This document shows positions 25,958 through 34,886 of a DNA stretch of 64,000 nt, piece after piece; position 1 is the first letter of the stretch, and each line of letters starts with the position of its first letter. Position numbers and translations under genes: made by a program. The notes below the pieces were generated by a model. The model saw nothing but the letters and a program-made list of their open reading frames with translations. It did not search any database and was not told where the DNA came from. This DNA is from Mesorhizobium loti. Its GTDB lineage: Bacteria > Pseudomonadota > Alphaproteobacteria > Rhizobiales > Rhizobiaceae. Location: contig NZ_QGGH01000001.1 in NCBI RefSeq assembly GCF_003148495.1, positions 310,986 to 374,985 on the forward strand, written 5' to 3'.

Positions 25958-26789
25958 CTAAGGTCGAACGAAGTGAGCGGCTCGCCGTAGTCCAGCCGGG
26001 AGCCTCAGCGACCGGAATCCCTCCAGCAGATGCTGTTCGCTGTCCCAGGTGTAGATGCCGGTCAGATCGATGTGTTCCCAGCTCAGCGGCGAGATGTGCC
26101 TGAGCAGATAATCCGGAACCTGGCGACGCATGCTGCGCAAGACGACCCGTTCTATGTAGACCGTGTTCCAATGGACGATGGCGCTGACGACGAGGTTGGG
26201 GCCCGGATGCGCGGAAGGCTTGGCTTTCAATTGATAGGTCCCGGATCTCTCCTCGCTCGTGGAAGAAGACGGCGCGCTTCAGCTTATGCGCGGCCTCGCC
26301 CTTGTTGAGGCCGGCCTGACAGCGCCGGCGCAGTGCTGGGCTCGAATACCATTCGATCATAAACAGCGATCGCTCGATCCGGCCAAGTTCCCGTAGCGCC
26401 TTTGCGAGCCGACTTCCCTTCGGGGATGCTGACAGCTTCTGCATCACGGCGCGCGTCGTGATCGACGCCGCCAGATGGAGCAGATCGTCCCGATGGTCTA
26501 GAATCAGAGTGGCGTTGATCGGTGCCCCGATGTGGTTCGATAGCGCCGGGTATGTATCGCCTTTGTCGAATGTGTGGAATTTCCGGTCCTTGAGGTTGCG
26601 CAGCTGAGGCGCAAAGCGGTTGCCGATCAGGGCGAACAGTCCGAAGACATGGTCGCTTGCACCGCCCGTATCGGTGAAGTGTTCCTGGATCTCGAGGATC
26701 GTGTCCTGATCGAACAGCCCGTCGAGCACATAGAATCGTCGTGAGCGGCGGTGTGGATCGGCGTGCAAAAAATTGGATGCCGATCTGAG
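25958..26789 (-). pseudogene. Tn3-family transposase, C-terminal remnant (frameshifted)
   Basis: On the minus strand, FYVLDGLFDQDTILEIQEH, HFTDTGGASDHVFGLFALIGN and RRRCQAGLNKGEAAHKLKRA are characteristic of the DDE domain of Tn3-family transposases (Tnp_Tn3). At about 26198-26206, in a run of G, the frame shifts by one. The following 90 residues (LVVSAIVHWNTVYIERVV, LSWEHIDLTGIYTW) are the C-terminus in the next frame. The 5' side ends at the IS3 element at 26790. A likely N-terminal piece of the same gene is at 28330-28527. Not functional. Confidence 0.8.
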
Positions 26790-26862
26790 TGCGCCCCCCG
26801 GGCCGGACAGATTGAACAAGCGGAATTGACTTGGAAGCCGGGCTTTCGAAGGATGGAAGCCC

Positions 26863-27213
26863 ATGGTGACTTATCGCACGCACAGCATCGAGTTCAAACG
26901 TCAAGTAGTGCAGGAGTACCTCTCCGGCGAGACGCTGCATGGTCTCGCCAAGCGGCACAAACTGCCGCGCAACCTGATCCGCATCTGGGTCCAGAAATAC
27001 GAGGCCGGCTCCTTTGACGAGGACGTGGCGGCGGCTGACACGATGCAGACGTATGAGGCGCGGATCGCAGCGCTGGAGCGACTGGTAGGCCGACAAGCAT
27101 TGGAAATCGAGTTTCTAAAGGGGGCTCTGAAAAGCGCACCACGTCCCAGAAGCGGGACTACATCCGTAATCACCGGCCCGGCGGTGTCTCCATCGCTGAA
27201 GGATGCCGGCTGA
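26863..27213 (+). CDS. IS3-family transposase OrfA (helix-turn-helix)
   Basis: 116 residues. The N-terminal part ([18 protein letters not shown] and [16 protein letters not shown]) is the HTH_Tnp_1 domain that recognises the inverted repeats; a leucine-zipper helix ([19 protein letters not shown]) follows for oligomerisation with OrfAB. The TGA stop overlaps the orfB ATG by one base (TGATG), so OrfB is made by re-initiation; OrfAB may arise by frameshifting at a run such as AAAGGGGG at 27117-27124. Confidence 0.85.
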   Translation: MVTYRTHSIEFKRQVVQEYLSGETLHGLAKRHKLPRNLIRIWVQKYEAGSFDEDVAAADTMQTYEARIAALERLVGRQALEIEFLKGALKSAPRPRSGTTSVITGPAVSPSLKDAG

Positions 27214-28010
27214 TGGGGATCGCGCGATCAACCTACTACGATCAGCCGGAAACCGCCGTGGATGACTCAGCGCTCGTCGAGACGATGGGTGAGATCTCCG
27301 ACAGCTTCGAAGCTTACGGCTATCGCCGCATGCAGGCGGCGCTGCGGCAGCGCGGCATCGTCGTCAACCACAAGAAGGTCAGACGGTTGATGCGCGAGCA
27401 TGATCTGCAGCCCAGGATTAGGCGGCGCTTCATCGCCACTACGGACAGCGATCACGAGTTGCCGATCTTCCCGAATTTGGCGAAGAACGTGACACCCGAC
27501 GGCCCGAACCAGCTCTGGCTGAGCGACATAACCTACGTGACGATAGCGGTGGGCTTCGTCTACGTCGCGGTCATTTTGGATGCCTGGTCACGCAAGGTCG
27601 TCGGTTACGCCATCGGCCGGTCGATCGATGCGCGCTTGACTGTTGCAGCATTGAAGGCGGCAATCGAACGACGAAAGCCACCGCCGGGCTGCGTCCACCA
27701 CTCGGATCGAGGGTCGCAATATGCCGCACTCCTCTACCGCAATCTTCTCGCCGAGCACGATCTTATTGGATCAATGGGCCGGCGCGGCAATCCCTACGAC
27801 AATGCGAAAGCGGAAAGCTTCATGAAGACGATGAAGGTCGAAGCCGTCTATCCGATGGCCTACGAAACCTTCGCCGACGTCGCTGAGGACCTTCCCCGCT
27901 TCATTGATGAGGCTTACAACACCCGCCGATTGCACTCAGCGCTCGGCTATCTCAGCCCACAACAGTTCGAGGACCAACAAGCCCGGCAGATGGTCAAAAC
28001 TGCGGCTTGA
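27213..28010 (+). CDS. IS3-family transposase OrfB (DDE integrase domain)
   Basis: 265 residues. Begins with [10 protein letters not shown] and an HTH_21-like segment ([21 protein letters not shown]). The rve catalytic core shows the DDE triad: Asp in LWLSDITYV, Asp in [12 protein letters not shown] and Glu in [13 protein letters not shown], with the conserved Lys/Arg after it. The C-terminus ends [19 protein letters not shown] as in most IS3 OrfB proteins. Intact, so the element could be mobile. Confidence 0.92.
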   Translation: MGIARSTYYDQPETAVDDSALVETMGEISDSFEAYGYRRMQAALRQRGIVVNHKKVRRLMREHDLQPRIRRRFIATTDSDHELPIFPNLAKNVTPDGPNQLWLSDITYVTIAVGFVYVAVILDAWSRKVVGYAIGRSIDARLTVAALKAAIERRKPPPGCVHHSDRGSQYAALLYRNLLAEHDLIGSMGRRGNPYDNAKAESFMKTMKVEAVYPMAYETFADVAEDLPRFIDEAYNTRRLHSALGYLSPQQFEDQQARQMVKTAA

Positions 28011-28040
28011 TCCTGTCCGGCCCGGGGGGGCGCACTACAC

Positions 28041-28262
28041 GCCGCCAAGTTCCTCTCGGAAGAGGATGGCCCACGCGTCACCGTTGTTGCTGGACGTGAT
28101 GCTATGTCGCCAACCCCGAATGTCTTCATGGAAGCCCTCAAGCAGCACTCCAGACCGGCAGCATTCTTGGCTTCGAAGGCGCCAGGTCCGTTGCCGGCGA
28201 TATGACGGGCTTCGAACAGCGCTGCGACGTTCTCATTCCGGCGGCGATGGAATTCTCAGCTC
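28041..28262 (+). pseudogene. Fragment of Glu/Leu/Phe/Val dehydrogenase (gdh-like)
   Basis: Two reading frames give pieces of the NAD-binding domain: AAKFLSEEDGPRVTVVAGRD and ALKQHSR in the first, and TGSILGFEGARSVAGDMTGF with CDVLIPAAMEF in the next, after a frameshift at about 28150. Glutamate dehydrogenases carry TGSILGFPGA and CDILIPAALEN at the equivalent places. Both ends of the gene are missing: the left end is at the IS right end. A remnant. Confidence 0.65.
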
Positions 28263-28329
28263 GCGCTGTTTGGGTGGCGGGAAGTTGTCATGCTGGATTC
28301 TTAAACAAGGATCGTCGTCCACCGGTTAT

Positions 28330-28527
28330 GCATAGCCGACACGACGCCTCATCCACAGACGGCCTCGATCGGCTGAGAGAGCAACGCTCAAGAGAATAGT
28401 GCCGGACCAGGCCGTCATCGTCGATCGGAATGGCGAGTAGAGTCTTTCGTTCGTGTTCTTTGAGAAGCGCACCTCGGGCCCACTTTCCACTCCACCCTAG
28501 AACGGTAGTGGCCAAGCCTTTATCCAA
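28330..28527 (-). pseudogene. Possible N-terminal remnant of the Tn3-family transposase
   Basis: On the minus strand, LLKEHERKTLLAIPIDDDGLVRHYSL reads as the start of the DUF4158 domain, the N-terminal domain of Tn3-family transposases ('...LP-D-AELVRHYTLS'). The rest is short and out of frame. It is oriented like the C-terminal remnant at 25958-26789, so both may come from one gene whose centre was replaced by the gdh fragment and the IS. Confidence 0.4.
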
Positions 28528-28642
28528 AGCAGCCTAGCGGTACAGGAGGCAAATGACGTATTCACAGCCAACATCCGGGCGTTCACTTTTCCGCCACAGC
28601 GAAAGGTTCTGAACAGCTCTTGTTCTGTCCCCGGGATGCTAT

Positions 28643-30088
28643 CTATAGGAAATTAGTCAAGTCAGGCCATCCCTGGGCTACGCTCCAGAGCGCGCTTCCT
28701 TCCAGTTGATGTGACAGGGCCAGCACCATGTCCTCTCGGCCGAAATGACCGATGAGTTGTACGCCGACGGGAAGACCTTCATGCCGCCAAAGTGGTAGAC
28801 TTGCGGCTGGCTGGCCTGACGCGTTCGCTACTGCCAAAAACGGAGTAAGCTCGCTAGCCTTGCGCCGGAAACCGCGAAAATCAGCCTCTTTGGTTGAAAT
28901 GGTCCCTAGCGTCGGTGGAAGGGTCGTAAGGGTGGGGGAAAGAACGAGATCGTATCCGTCGATCATCGCGGCCATCATCCGGCCGGTAGCGTGCAGCCTA
29001 TCGACGGCCGCGACATAGTCAGGTGCCGTAGTGCGTGCACCGATGAAGTAGCCGTCCAGAATAGCTGGCTCAAGCTCGTCCGGTCTTGGATCGCGGCCTA
29101 ACGCCGAAAGCTTTACACGGACGGAAAGTGCGACGTTAGAAGCCATGACGGTGATAATGGCATCGATGAAGGCACAATAGTCGAAGTCCGGTGGGTCGAT
29201 GGCGATGATCTCATGGCCAAACGACGCACAAAGCTCGGCCGATTTCCGTACGGCCTCCCGGCAAGGTCCATCCATCGCCAGACCCCATGGATCCTGCCAG
29301 ACGGCGATCCGTAGGGGGCGCTCCAAAGTTACGTCTAGGCTCGCTTCGAAGCTGCAGCCGGGTGGAGCTGCGTAGGGTGCGCCGGTCTCCATTCCCGCGG
29401 TGAGGTCAAGAGCGCGTGCCGTGTCGCGTACTGTGCGAGTCAAAACGCCATCGCAGGCAAGTCCGCCCCAGCCTTCGCCACGAAAAGGGCCCAGCGGAAC
29501 GCGGCCGCGGGACGGCTTGAGGCCGAAAACGCCGCACGATGAAGCGGGAATGCGAATGGACCCACCGCCATCGCTGCCATGCGCCACCGGGACAACGCCG
29601 GCCGCCACGGCGACGGCAGCGCCGCCGGACGATCCGCCGGACGAACGCGTCGGGTCGAAAGGATTGCGGGTAGGGCCGCCATTTCGGCGCGCCTCCGTCG
29701 TTGGCGCCATGCAAAGTTCAGGCACCGTAGAGCGCGCAAACGAGATGAAGCCCGCCTCGCGGAACCGCTTGACGAGGGTCGCGTCGCTTTGGGCCTTCGT
29801 CGCCTCGAAGAGCGAAGACCCGATACTCGTCGGCAGGTCCGTTGAGGCAAGGCCTGAATCCTTCAGGAGAAACGGCAGGCCGCTGAATTTTCCGGCAACC
29901 ACCTCATGGCGGAAAGCCTTCGCCAAGGCGCCTTCGTAATCCTTGTAGGACAGCATATTGGTGAGGGCATCGACGCGTTCGGCCGCCTCTATCGCGATCC
30001 GCATCAGGTCCAGCGCGCTCACCTCGCCATTGGCCAGAAGTGCGGCAAGAGCTATGCCGTCCCTGGACCGGTACTCTTCAAAATTCAT
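28643..30088 (-). CDS. Amidase (amidase-signature family)
   Basis: 481 residues. Hydrolyses C-N amide bonds through a Ser-cisSer-Lys triad: Lys76 (FLLKDSGL), Ser153 (RSSGGSSGGA), and nucleophile Ser177 (GSDGGGSIRIPAS). The signature block GLKPSRGRVPLGPF follows. No signal peptide, so it is cytosolic. Last gene of the Liv-type importer operon, 64 bases after the CE4-type deacetylase gene. The joint presence of an importer, two SDRs and this amidase suggests degradation of an amide or a half-amide made from a cyclic imide. The exact substrate is not readable; related enzymes include AtzF-, GatA- and NylA-like amidases. Confidence 0.88.
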   Translation of the reverse strand: MNFEEYRSRDGIALAALLANGEVSALDLMRIAIEAAERVDALTNMLSYKDYEGALAKAFRHEVVAGKFSGLPFLLKDSGLASTDLPTSIGSSLFEATKAQSDATLVKRFREAGFISFARSTVPELCMAPTTEARRNGGPTRNPFDPTRSSGGSSGGAAVAVAAGVVPVAHGSDGGGSIRIPASSCGVFGLKPSRGRVPLGPFRGEGWGGLACDGVLTRTVRDTARALDLTAGMETGAPYAAPPGCSFEASLDVTLERPLRIAVWQDPWGLAMDGPCREAVRKSAELCASFGHEIIAIDPPDFDYCAFIDAIITVMASNVALSVRVKLSALGRDPRPDELEPAILDGYFIGARTTAPDYVAAVDRLHATGRMMAAMIDGYDLVLSPTLTTLPPTLGTISTKEADFRGFRRKASELTPFLAVANASGQPAASLPLWRHEGLPVGVQLIGHFGREDMVLALSHQLEGSALWSVAQGWPDLTNFL

Positions 30089-30152
30089 GACATCTCCGTT
30101 CGAGAGGAAGCCGTCTTCCTTCGGTGCAGCCTTCTAAAGGTATGAAAAAAGA

Positions 30153-30980
30153 TTACTTTTCGGACTTGCTCCAGGCCTCCGCGACCTGATGTCCCTGGGC
30201 GAACCAGACACCGGGGAAGGTTTTTACCCACTGGATGAATTCTCTGAGCAGCGCGATGCGGGACGGCCGGCCGATGACCTGCGGGTGCATCGTCAGATTA
30301 AAGAGCCCGCCCCAGCGGTAGATTTCGCGGAACTCGTCCTGCCATACCTTCAGGATATGGTCGTTGGTGACGATGGTGCGTGGCGCGCGCACCGAAAACA
30401 GCGCGAATGGCGCGTCGTCCAGGCTCCAGTGAACCGGAAGCTCGATCGGACCATCTGTCCCGTCATCGAGCGTATGCCGATAGGGGTTGATGGTGTCCAT
30501 GAAGGAGCTGTCGTAGAAAAAGCCGTATCGCTTCAGGAGGCCGATCATATTCGGCGAGGTCTCCCAGGCCGGCGATCGATAACCGGTTGGAACGATCCCC
30601 ACCGTCTTTTTCAGGGCTTCCTGGCCCTTGACGAGGATTTCCTCCTCCCGTTCCGGCTGGTCGGGGTCGACCCATTCATGCAGGTAACCGTGATGGCCGA
30701 CTTCGTGGCCTCTGGCGACGATCATCTCCAGGCGGGCGGTGTGTCTTTCGGCCGTCCATCCGGGCACAAAGAAGGTTCCCCGCACACCGGCATCTTCCAG
30801 GGTTTCGAGGATCATCGGAACGCCGACTTTGGCGCCATAGACGCCTTGCGACAGCGTCCCCGGACGGCGCGCATTATCGGGATCCCGCGACAGCCAGAGG
30901 GTTTCGGCATCGAAATCGAAGGAGAGCATGACTGCAACGCGATGGCCGCCAGGCCATTTGACAGGACCGAAATGTTCCAT
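30153..30980 (-). CDS. CE4 polysaccharide-deacetylase-fold hydrolase (HpPgdA/imidase-like)
   Basis: 275 residues with a NodB-type TIM barrel: SFDFDAET (about 25-32, catalytic and metal Asp), GHEVGHHGYLHE (about 91-102, His pair for the metal) and RSPAWETSP. The protein has no signal peptide and begins with the MEHFGPVKWPGG leader of the cytosolic CE4 subgroup to which Helicobacter PgdA, PuuE-type allantoinases and bacterial cyclic imidases belong. Given its placement beside an amidase in a catabolic operon, a role in opening a cyclic imide or related ring seems more likely than deacetylating a polysaccharide. This is inference. 11 bases after the SDR stop. Confidence 0.82.
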   Translation of the reverse strand: MEHFGPVKWPGGHRVAVMLSFDFDAETLWLSRDPDNARRPGTLSQGVYGAKVGVPMILETLEDAGVRGTFFVPGWTAERHTARLEMIVARGHEVGHHGYLHEWVDPDQPEREEEILVKGQEALKKTVGIVPTGYRSPAWETSPNMIGLLKRYGFFYDSSFMDTINPYRHTLDDGTDGPIELPVHWSLDDAPFALFSVRAPRTIVTNDHILKVWQDEFREIYRWGGLFNLTMHPQVIGRPSRIALLREFIQWVKTFPGVWFAQGHQVAEAWSKSEK

Positions 30981-30991
30981 CTCTCTATTCC

Positions 30992-31738
30992 TTAGAATGT
31001 GCCTCGGGACGAGAGCCAGCCGCCGTCGACGGCAATGATCTGACCATTGACGAAGGATGCCTGATCGGAGCCCAGGAAAGCGATCACTTCAGCCACTTCC
31101 ATGGGATCGCCGATCCGTCGCAACGGCGTTCCGGCGATCATCGCGCTCCGGTATTCGGCATCCTTGTCAATCTTGTCGCGGGTCATCGCGGTGAGGATGC
31201 AGCCGGGTGCGACGGCATTTACCCGTATCCCTTCCGGACCGAGTTCCGCGCTCAATTGCCGTGTCAGCTGCGAGATGCCGCCCTTGCTGGCGGCGTAGGC
31301 GGTGGTGCCCACGCGCCCGACCTCGCCATAAACGGATGCGAGGTTGACAATCGCGCCGCCGGGCTGGCGCAGCAACGGCAGCAGTTCCCGCGTCAGCCGG
31401 ATGACGGAGCGTAGATTGATGCTGAGGATCCGGTCGAGCAGGGCGTCATCGGTTTCGGCGATGCGTTTCGAGCCGCCGACGCCGGCGCAATTGACCAGGA
31501 GATCCAGCCCGCCAAGCGCGCTGGCCGCATCGGCGATCCGCTTCGGTGCCGCCTCTTGGGAGAGATCGACGGCGACAACGGTTGCAGCGACGCCGCCGAG
31601 CTCGGACACGTCTTGGTCGACCGCCACGATGGAGGTGCCGCGCGCGATGAGCAGATCGAGTGTCGCGCGGCCGATGCCGCTGTTGGCGCCGGTAACGACA
31701 GCAGTCTTGCCCTCAAAGCTATGCAAGGCGACCTCCAT
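30992..31738 (-). CDS. SDR family NAD(P)-dependent oxidoreductase
   Basis: 248 residues of a classical short-chain dehydrogenase. The dinucleotide loop is TGANSGIGR (about 15-23), an Asp in DQDVSE after beta2 favours NAD, and the active site has NLAS (Ser) and YAASK (Tyr and Lys) about 13 residues apart. The C-terminal FVNGQIIAVDGGW is the usual substrate-loop ending. Its start lies 20 bases inside the upstream SDR, an overlap that suggests coupling. Substrate unknown; likely a hydroxy-acid or alcohol intermediate of the pathway. Confidence 0.88.
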   Translation of the reverse strand: MEVALHSFEGKTAVVTGANSGIGRATLDLLIARGTSIVAVDQDVSELGGVAATVVAVDLSQEAAPKRIADAASALGGLDLLVNCAGVGGSKRIAETDDALLDRILSINLRSVIRLTRELLPLLRQPGGAIVNLASVYGEVGRVGTTAYAASKGGISQLTRQLSAELGPEGIRVNAVAPGCILTAMTRDKIDKDAEYRSAMIAGTPLRRIGDPMEVAEVIAFLGSDQASFVNGQIIAVDGGWLSSRGTF

Positions 31739-32474
31739 CGACCGGCAGCGAAACGCCGGTCGTATAGGATGCGGCGTCGCTGGCTAGATAGAGCACGGCC
31801 TGCGTCACCTCGTTCGCCTCACCGAAACGTTTCATCGGATGAAGATCCCTATAGATCTGCCGACGCATTTCCGCTTCTGCGCCGGCGGCCGCGAAGTTCC
31901 GCTCCAGCATCGGCGACGAGATCGATCCGGGGCAGACGGAATTGACGCGGATGCCTTCCTCGGCGAGCGATAACGCAAGGCTGCGGGTAAGCAGCGCCAC
32001 GGCTCCCTTGGTCGTCGAATAGGCACCGAGCGCATGCGAACCGGTCAGGCCGGCCGTCGAGCCATAGGTCACAATACATCCCTTGCGATGCCGCAGCGCG
32101 CCCAAGGTGAGCTGGACAGCAAACAGTGTGCCGCGCACATTGAGCGACAGCATCTGGTCGAACTCTTCCGGATCGACTTCCAGAAGCGGTTTGCCGCTGC
32201 CAAGGGTCCCGCCGGCGGTCACCAGGACGTCGATACCCAACTCTAAATCCATGCCGTCCCAGGCCTGCCGCATGTCGGCAACTGACGTGAGGTCGCAGCG
32301 GACCGCAATGGCCGGTCTGCCGATCGCGGCGCGGAGTTCGCCGAGCCGAGCCTCGTCTCGATCGACAAGGTAGAGGCGCTCGGCGCCTTCGCGGGCAAAT
32401 GCCTGCGACAGATCGGTGCCGAGAGTGCCGGCCGCGCCGGTGATCAGGACCGTTTTCCCGGCAAACCGCGTCAC
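31719..32474 (-). CDS. SDR family NAD(P)-dependent oxidoreductase
   Basis: 251 residues. TGAAGTLGTDL is the cofactor loop near residue 12; DRDEARL follows beta2, so NAD is preferred. The active site shows TYGSTAG (Ser) and AYSTTKGA (Tyr-x-x-x-Lys). It ends SYTTGVSLPVDGGRLA. Its start overlaps the LivF stop by four bases. The two adjacent SDRs are only distantly similar, so they are not a recent duplicate and may act on successive intermediates. Confidence 0.88.
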   Translation of the reverse strand: MTRFAGKTVLITGAAGTLGTDLSQAFAREGAERLYLVDRDEARLGELRAAIGRPAIAVRCDLTSVADMRQAWDGMDLELGIDVLVTAGGTLGSGKPLLEVDPEEFDQMLSLNVRGTLFAVQLTLGALRHRKGCIVTYGSTAGLTGSHALGAYSTTKGAVALLTRSLALSLAEEGIRVNSVCPGSISSPMLERNFAAAGAEAEMRRQIYRDLHPMKRFGEANEVTQAVLYLASDAASYTTGVSLPVDGGRLA

Positions 32475-33187
32475 GATTGTCCTTTCCCGAGATAAAATTC
32501 GCGCAGTTCCTCGACCTTGAGATCGGGGCCATTCTTGCGCGAATAGGCGAAACGGCCCTCACGCAGGATATGCACCTCGTCAGCGAGTTCGAGCGCCATC
32601 GAGACATTCTGTTCGACGAGAAGCATGGTCAGGCCGCGCGCTCTCAGCTTGCGGATAATGTCGGAAATTTCGCCTACCACCTTCGGTGCGAGCGCTGCCG
32701 AAGGTTCGTCCAGCAGAAGCATGCTCGGCCGCGCCATCAAAGCGCGACCCAGCGACAGCATCTGCCGCTCGCCGCCGGACAGAAGTCCGGCCGGTGCCTT
32801 GTAACGGGCCTTGAGGCGGGGAAATTCGGCATAGACCATCTCGACGTCTTCGGCGATGCCGGGCTTATCCTTGCGCCGGTGATAGGCGCCGACGGTGATA
32901 TTCTCATGCACGCTCAGGCCGCCGAGGACTTCCTTGCCTTGGGGCACGAGGCATAAGCCCGCCGCCGCCATGGCATGGGCCCCCTTGCCGTCGATCCGCT
33001 TGCCGTCGAGCAGGATTTCTCCGCGGGTCGGCTTCACTAGGCCAGCGAGCGTCTTGAGCGCCGTCGACTTGCCTGTTCCGTTGCCGCCGAGAATCGCGCT
33101 CAGCCCGCCCTTGGGTACGGTGAAGTCGAGACCGTAAAGGATTTGAACTTTGCCGTATCCGGCATCGATACTTTTGCACTCAAGCAT
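32471..33187 (-). CDS. LivF-type ABC importer ATPase
   Basis: 238 residues starting at the ATG at 33185-33187 (MLECKSIDAGYG). Walker A GGNGTGKST (about 33-41), Q-loop VPQGKEVLGGLSV, signature LLSGGERQMLSLGRAL, and Walker B MLLLDEPSAAL. LivF subunits are typically about 235 residues, which supports the start; the frame is open a further 50 codons upstream inside LivG and is not used. The gene overlaps the LivG stop by eight bases. Belongs to the branched-chain amino acid/amide (HAAT) importer family. Confidence 0.9.
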   Translation of the reverse strand: MLECKSIDAGYGKVQILYGLDFTVPKGGLSAILGGNGTGKSTALKTLAGLVKPTRGEILLDGKRIDGKGAHAMAAAGLCLVPQGKEVLGGLSVHENITVGAYHRRKDKPGIAEDVEMVYAEFPRLKARYKAPAGLLSGGERQMLSLGRALMARPSMLLLDEPSAALAPKVVGEISDIIRKLRARGLTMLLVEQNVSMALELADEVHILREGRFAYSRKNGPDLKVEELREFYLGKGQS

Positions 33188-33980
33188 GGGAAGACCGCCC
33201 CAATCCGATATAAGCTTCGATGACCTTGGGGTCCTGAACGACGACATCCGGCTTGCCGTCTGCAACTTTTTGTCCGTAATCGAGGACGACAACCCTGTCG
33301 CAAACTGCTTGAACGACGCGCATGACGTGCTCGACAAGCAGGATCGTGACGCCGAATTCGTCGCGCATGCGGCGGATCATTTCGATGAGCCGATCGACGT
33401 TGATTGGCGAAAGGCCGGCTGCCGGTTCGTCCAGAATGAAGATACGCGGGTTCGTGGCGAGGCCACGCGCCAGTTCGACCATACGCTGCTGTCCGATCGA
33501 AAGATCGGTGGCGAGCTTGTGGGCGTGCTTCTCCATTTCGAACAAGGCCAGCATGTCGCGCGCCTTGCAAGCCGCCTTTTCGTGCCACGCCATAGCATTG
33601 CGACGGTTCAGGAAGGATGACATGTACCCGGGGCCAGATTGCTCCTGCAGCGCCAATACGATGTTCCGTTCAACCGTCAGGCTCGGGAACAGCCTGATCA
33701 TCTGGAAGGTGCGGACCACCCCGTGTCTTGCAACGACATGCGGTGCGGCACCGGTAAAATCCTTGCCGTCGATCAGCACACGGCCGCTGGTGGGCGCAAG
33801 AACGCCGGTTAAAAGATTGACCACGGTCGATTTGCCCGAGCCGTTTGGACCGATCAGCCCGACGATCTCGCCTTCGTTGACCGAGAAGTCGAACGCATTC
33901 AGCGCCACCATCCCCTGGAAGTTCTTAGTGAGTGCTTCCGCCCTGATTATCGGAGCAATGTTTTTCTGTTCACCCGTCAT
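33180..33980 (-). CDS. LivG-type ABC importer ATPase
   Basis: 266 residues from the ATG at 33978-33980, which overlaps the LivM TGA (ATGA). Walker A GPNGSGKST at about 40-48; the long insertion after the Q-loop (FQMIRLFPSLTVERNIVLALQEQ) is characteristic of LivG versus LivF. The signature is LSIGQQRMVELARGL, an LSxGQ variant normal for LivG, and Walker B is IFILDEPAAGLSP. Pairs with LivF on the LivHM permease. Confidence 0.92.
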   Translation of the reverse strand: MTGEQKNIAPIIRAEALTKNFQGMVALNAFDFSVNEGEIVGLIGPNGSGKSTVVNLLTGVLAPTSGRVLIDGKDFTGAAPHVVARHGVVRTFQMIRLFPSLTVERNIVLALQEQSGPGYMSSFLNRRNAMAWHEKAACKARDMLALFEMEKHAHKLATDLSIGQQRMVELARGLATNPRIFILDEPAAGLSPINVDRLIEMIRRMRDEFGVTILLVEHVMRVVQAVCDRVVVLDYGQKVADGKPDVVVQDPKVIEAYIGLGRSSHA

Positions 33981-34885
33981 CTTGCTCTCCAACGAGAGAA
34001 CTTGCCCGCGAGCCCCTGCGGAGCAAACATCGTGACCAGGATCAACACGCCGCCATAAAAGATGTGCTTGTAGTCGGTAAGTATCGAAAGCATTTCGGGC
34101 AGTGCGGTCAGCAGCACTGCACCGAGAACTGGACCCCAGAAACGTCCGCGACCGCCAAGAACTACCATTGCCACAATCGATGCCGAAGCGAGGACAGTAT
34201 AATCGTCAGGCGTCACACCGCGTATGTGATAAGCCAGAAGGACGCCCGCGCCGCCCGCGAAAGCCGACGATATTGCCAATGCGACAAGTTTGACGGCCTT
34301 TGTATTCATGCCGATCGTACGCGCCAGGGTCTCGTCGTCGCGGATCGCCTGCAAGGCGTCTCCTAAGCGCGATTGCGTGAGAAAGCGGATCGCAATCAGA
34401 CAGATCACCGCAATCACCAGCACCAGGTAGAAGTATGACGATAGCGTGGTGAAGCCTGCGACTGGTTCGACTTCGATCCCATATTGTCCGCCGGTGAAAT
34501 CGGTCCACTGCGACAGAACGAGATAGACGATGGTCTGGAATGCGATTGTCATGATCGCCAGGAAATGTCCTTGTGCCCGCAGGAGCGGCAGGCCGAGCAA
34601 GAAACCGAACAGGCCTGCGACGATCATTCCGAGCGGCAGATTGAGCCAGAACGTGGTTCCGAAGTCCCGGCCGAGGATAGCGGCGGTATAGGCGCCTATT
34701 CCAAGGAAGGCGGCATGGGCGAAGGAAAAAAGGCCCGTCCAGCCCATCACAATATCGAGGCTGCTGGCCAGGATGACGTAGATGCAGACGACGATGGCGA
34801 TATTGATCGCGTATCCGCCGCCGAACACCGTCGATACGATGGCAAGCGTCGCCGCAGCGACGAGGATGAGAAAAATCGCACGCAC
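33977..34885 (-). CDS. LivM-type ABC importer permease
   Basis: 302 residues, about eight to nine membrane helices. Key family segments: IYVILASSLDIVMGWTGLFSFAHAAF (about 35-60; the LSF-AHAAF motif of LivM), the GLPLLRAQGHFLAIMTIAF region, and the coupling loop AIRDDETLARTIGM (about 181). One base separates it from the LivH stop. Inner-membrane half of the importer channel. Confidence 0.92.
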   Translation of the reverse strand: MRAIFLILVAAATLAIVSTVFGGGYAINIAIVVCIYVILASSLDIVMGWTGLFSFAHAAFLGIGAYTAAILGRDFGTTFWLNLPLGMIVAGLFGFLLGLPLLRAQGHFLAIMTIAFQTIVYLVLSQWTDFTGGQYGIEVEPVAGFTTLSSYFYLVLVIAVICLIAIRFLTQSRLGDALQAIRDDETLARTIGMNTKAVKLVALAISSAFAGGAGVLLAYHIRGVTPDDYTVLASASIVAMVVLGGRGRFWGPVLGAVLLTALPEMLSILTDYKHIFYGGVLILVTMFAPQGLAGKFSRWRAR

Positions 34886-34886
34886 G

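Larger units (their letters stand above)
26790..28034 (+). mobile_element. IS3-family insertion sequence, complete, about 1245 bp
   Basis: Bounded by TGCGCCCCCCGGGCCGGACAG at the left (26790 onwards) and its near-perfect reverse complement at the right (ending 28034). The right end has one extra C/G in the homopolymer. Length and the two-frame orfA/orfB organisation are typical of the IS3 family. It is inserted in the Tn3-type transposase debris. No matching short target duplication is visible at the two flanks, which suggests a later deletion on one side or recombination between IS copies. Confidence 0.8.
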
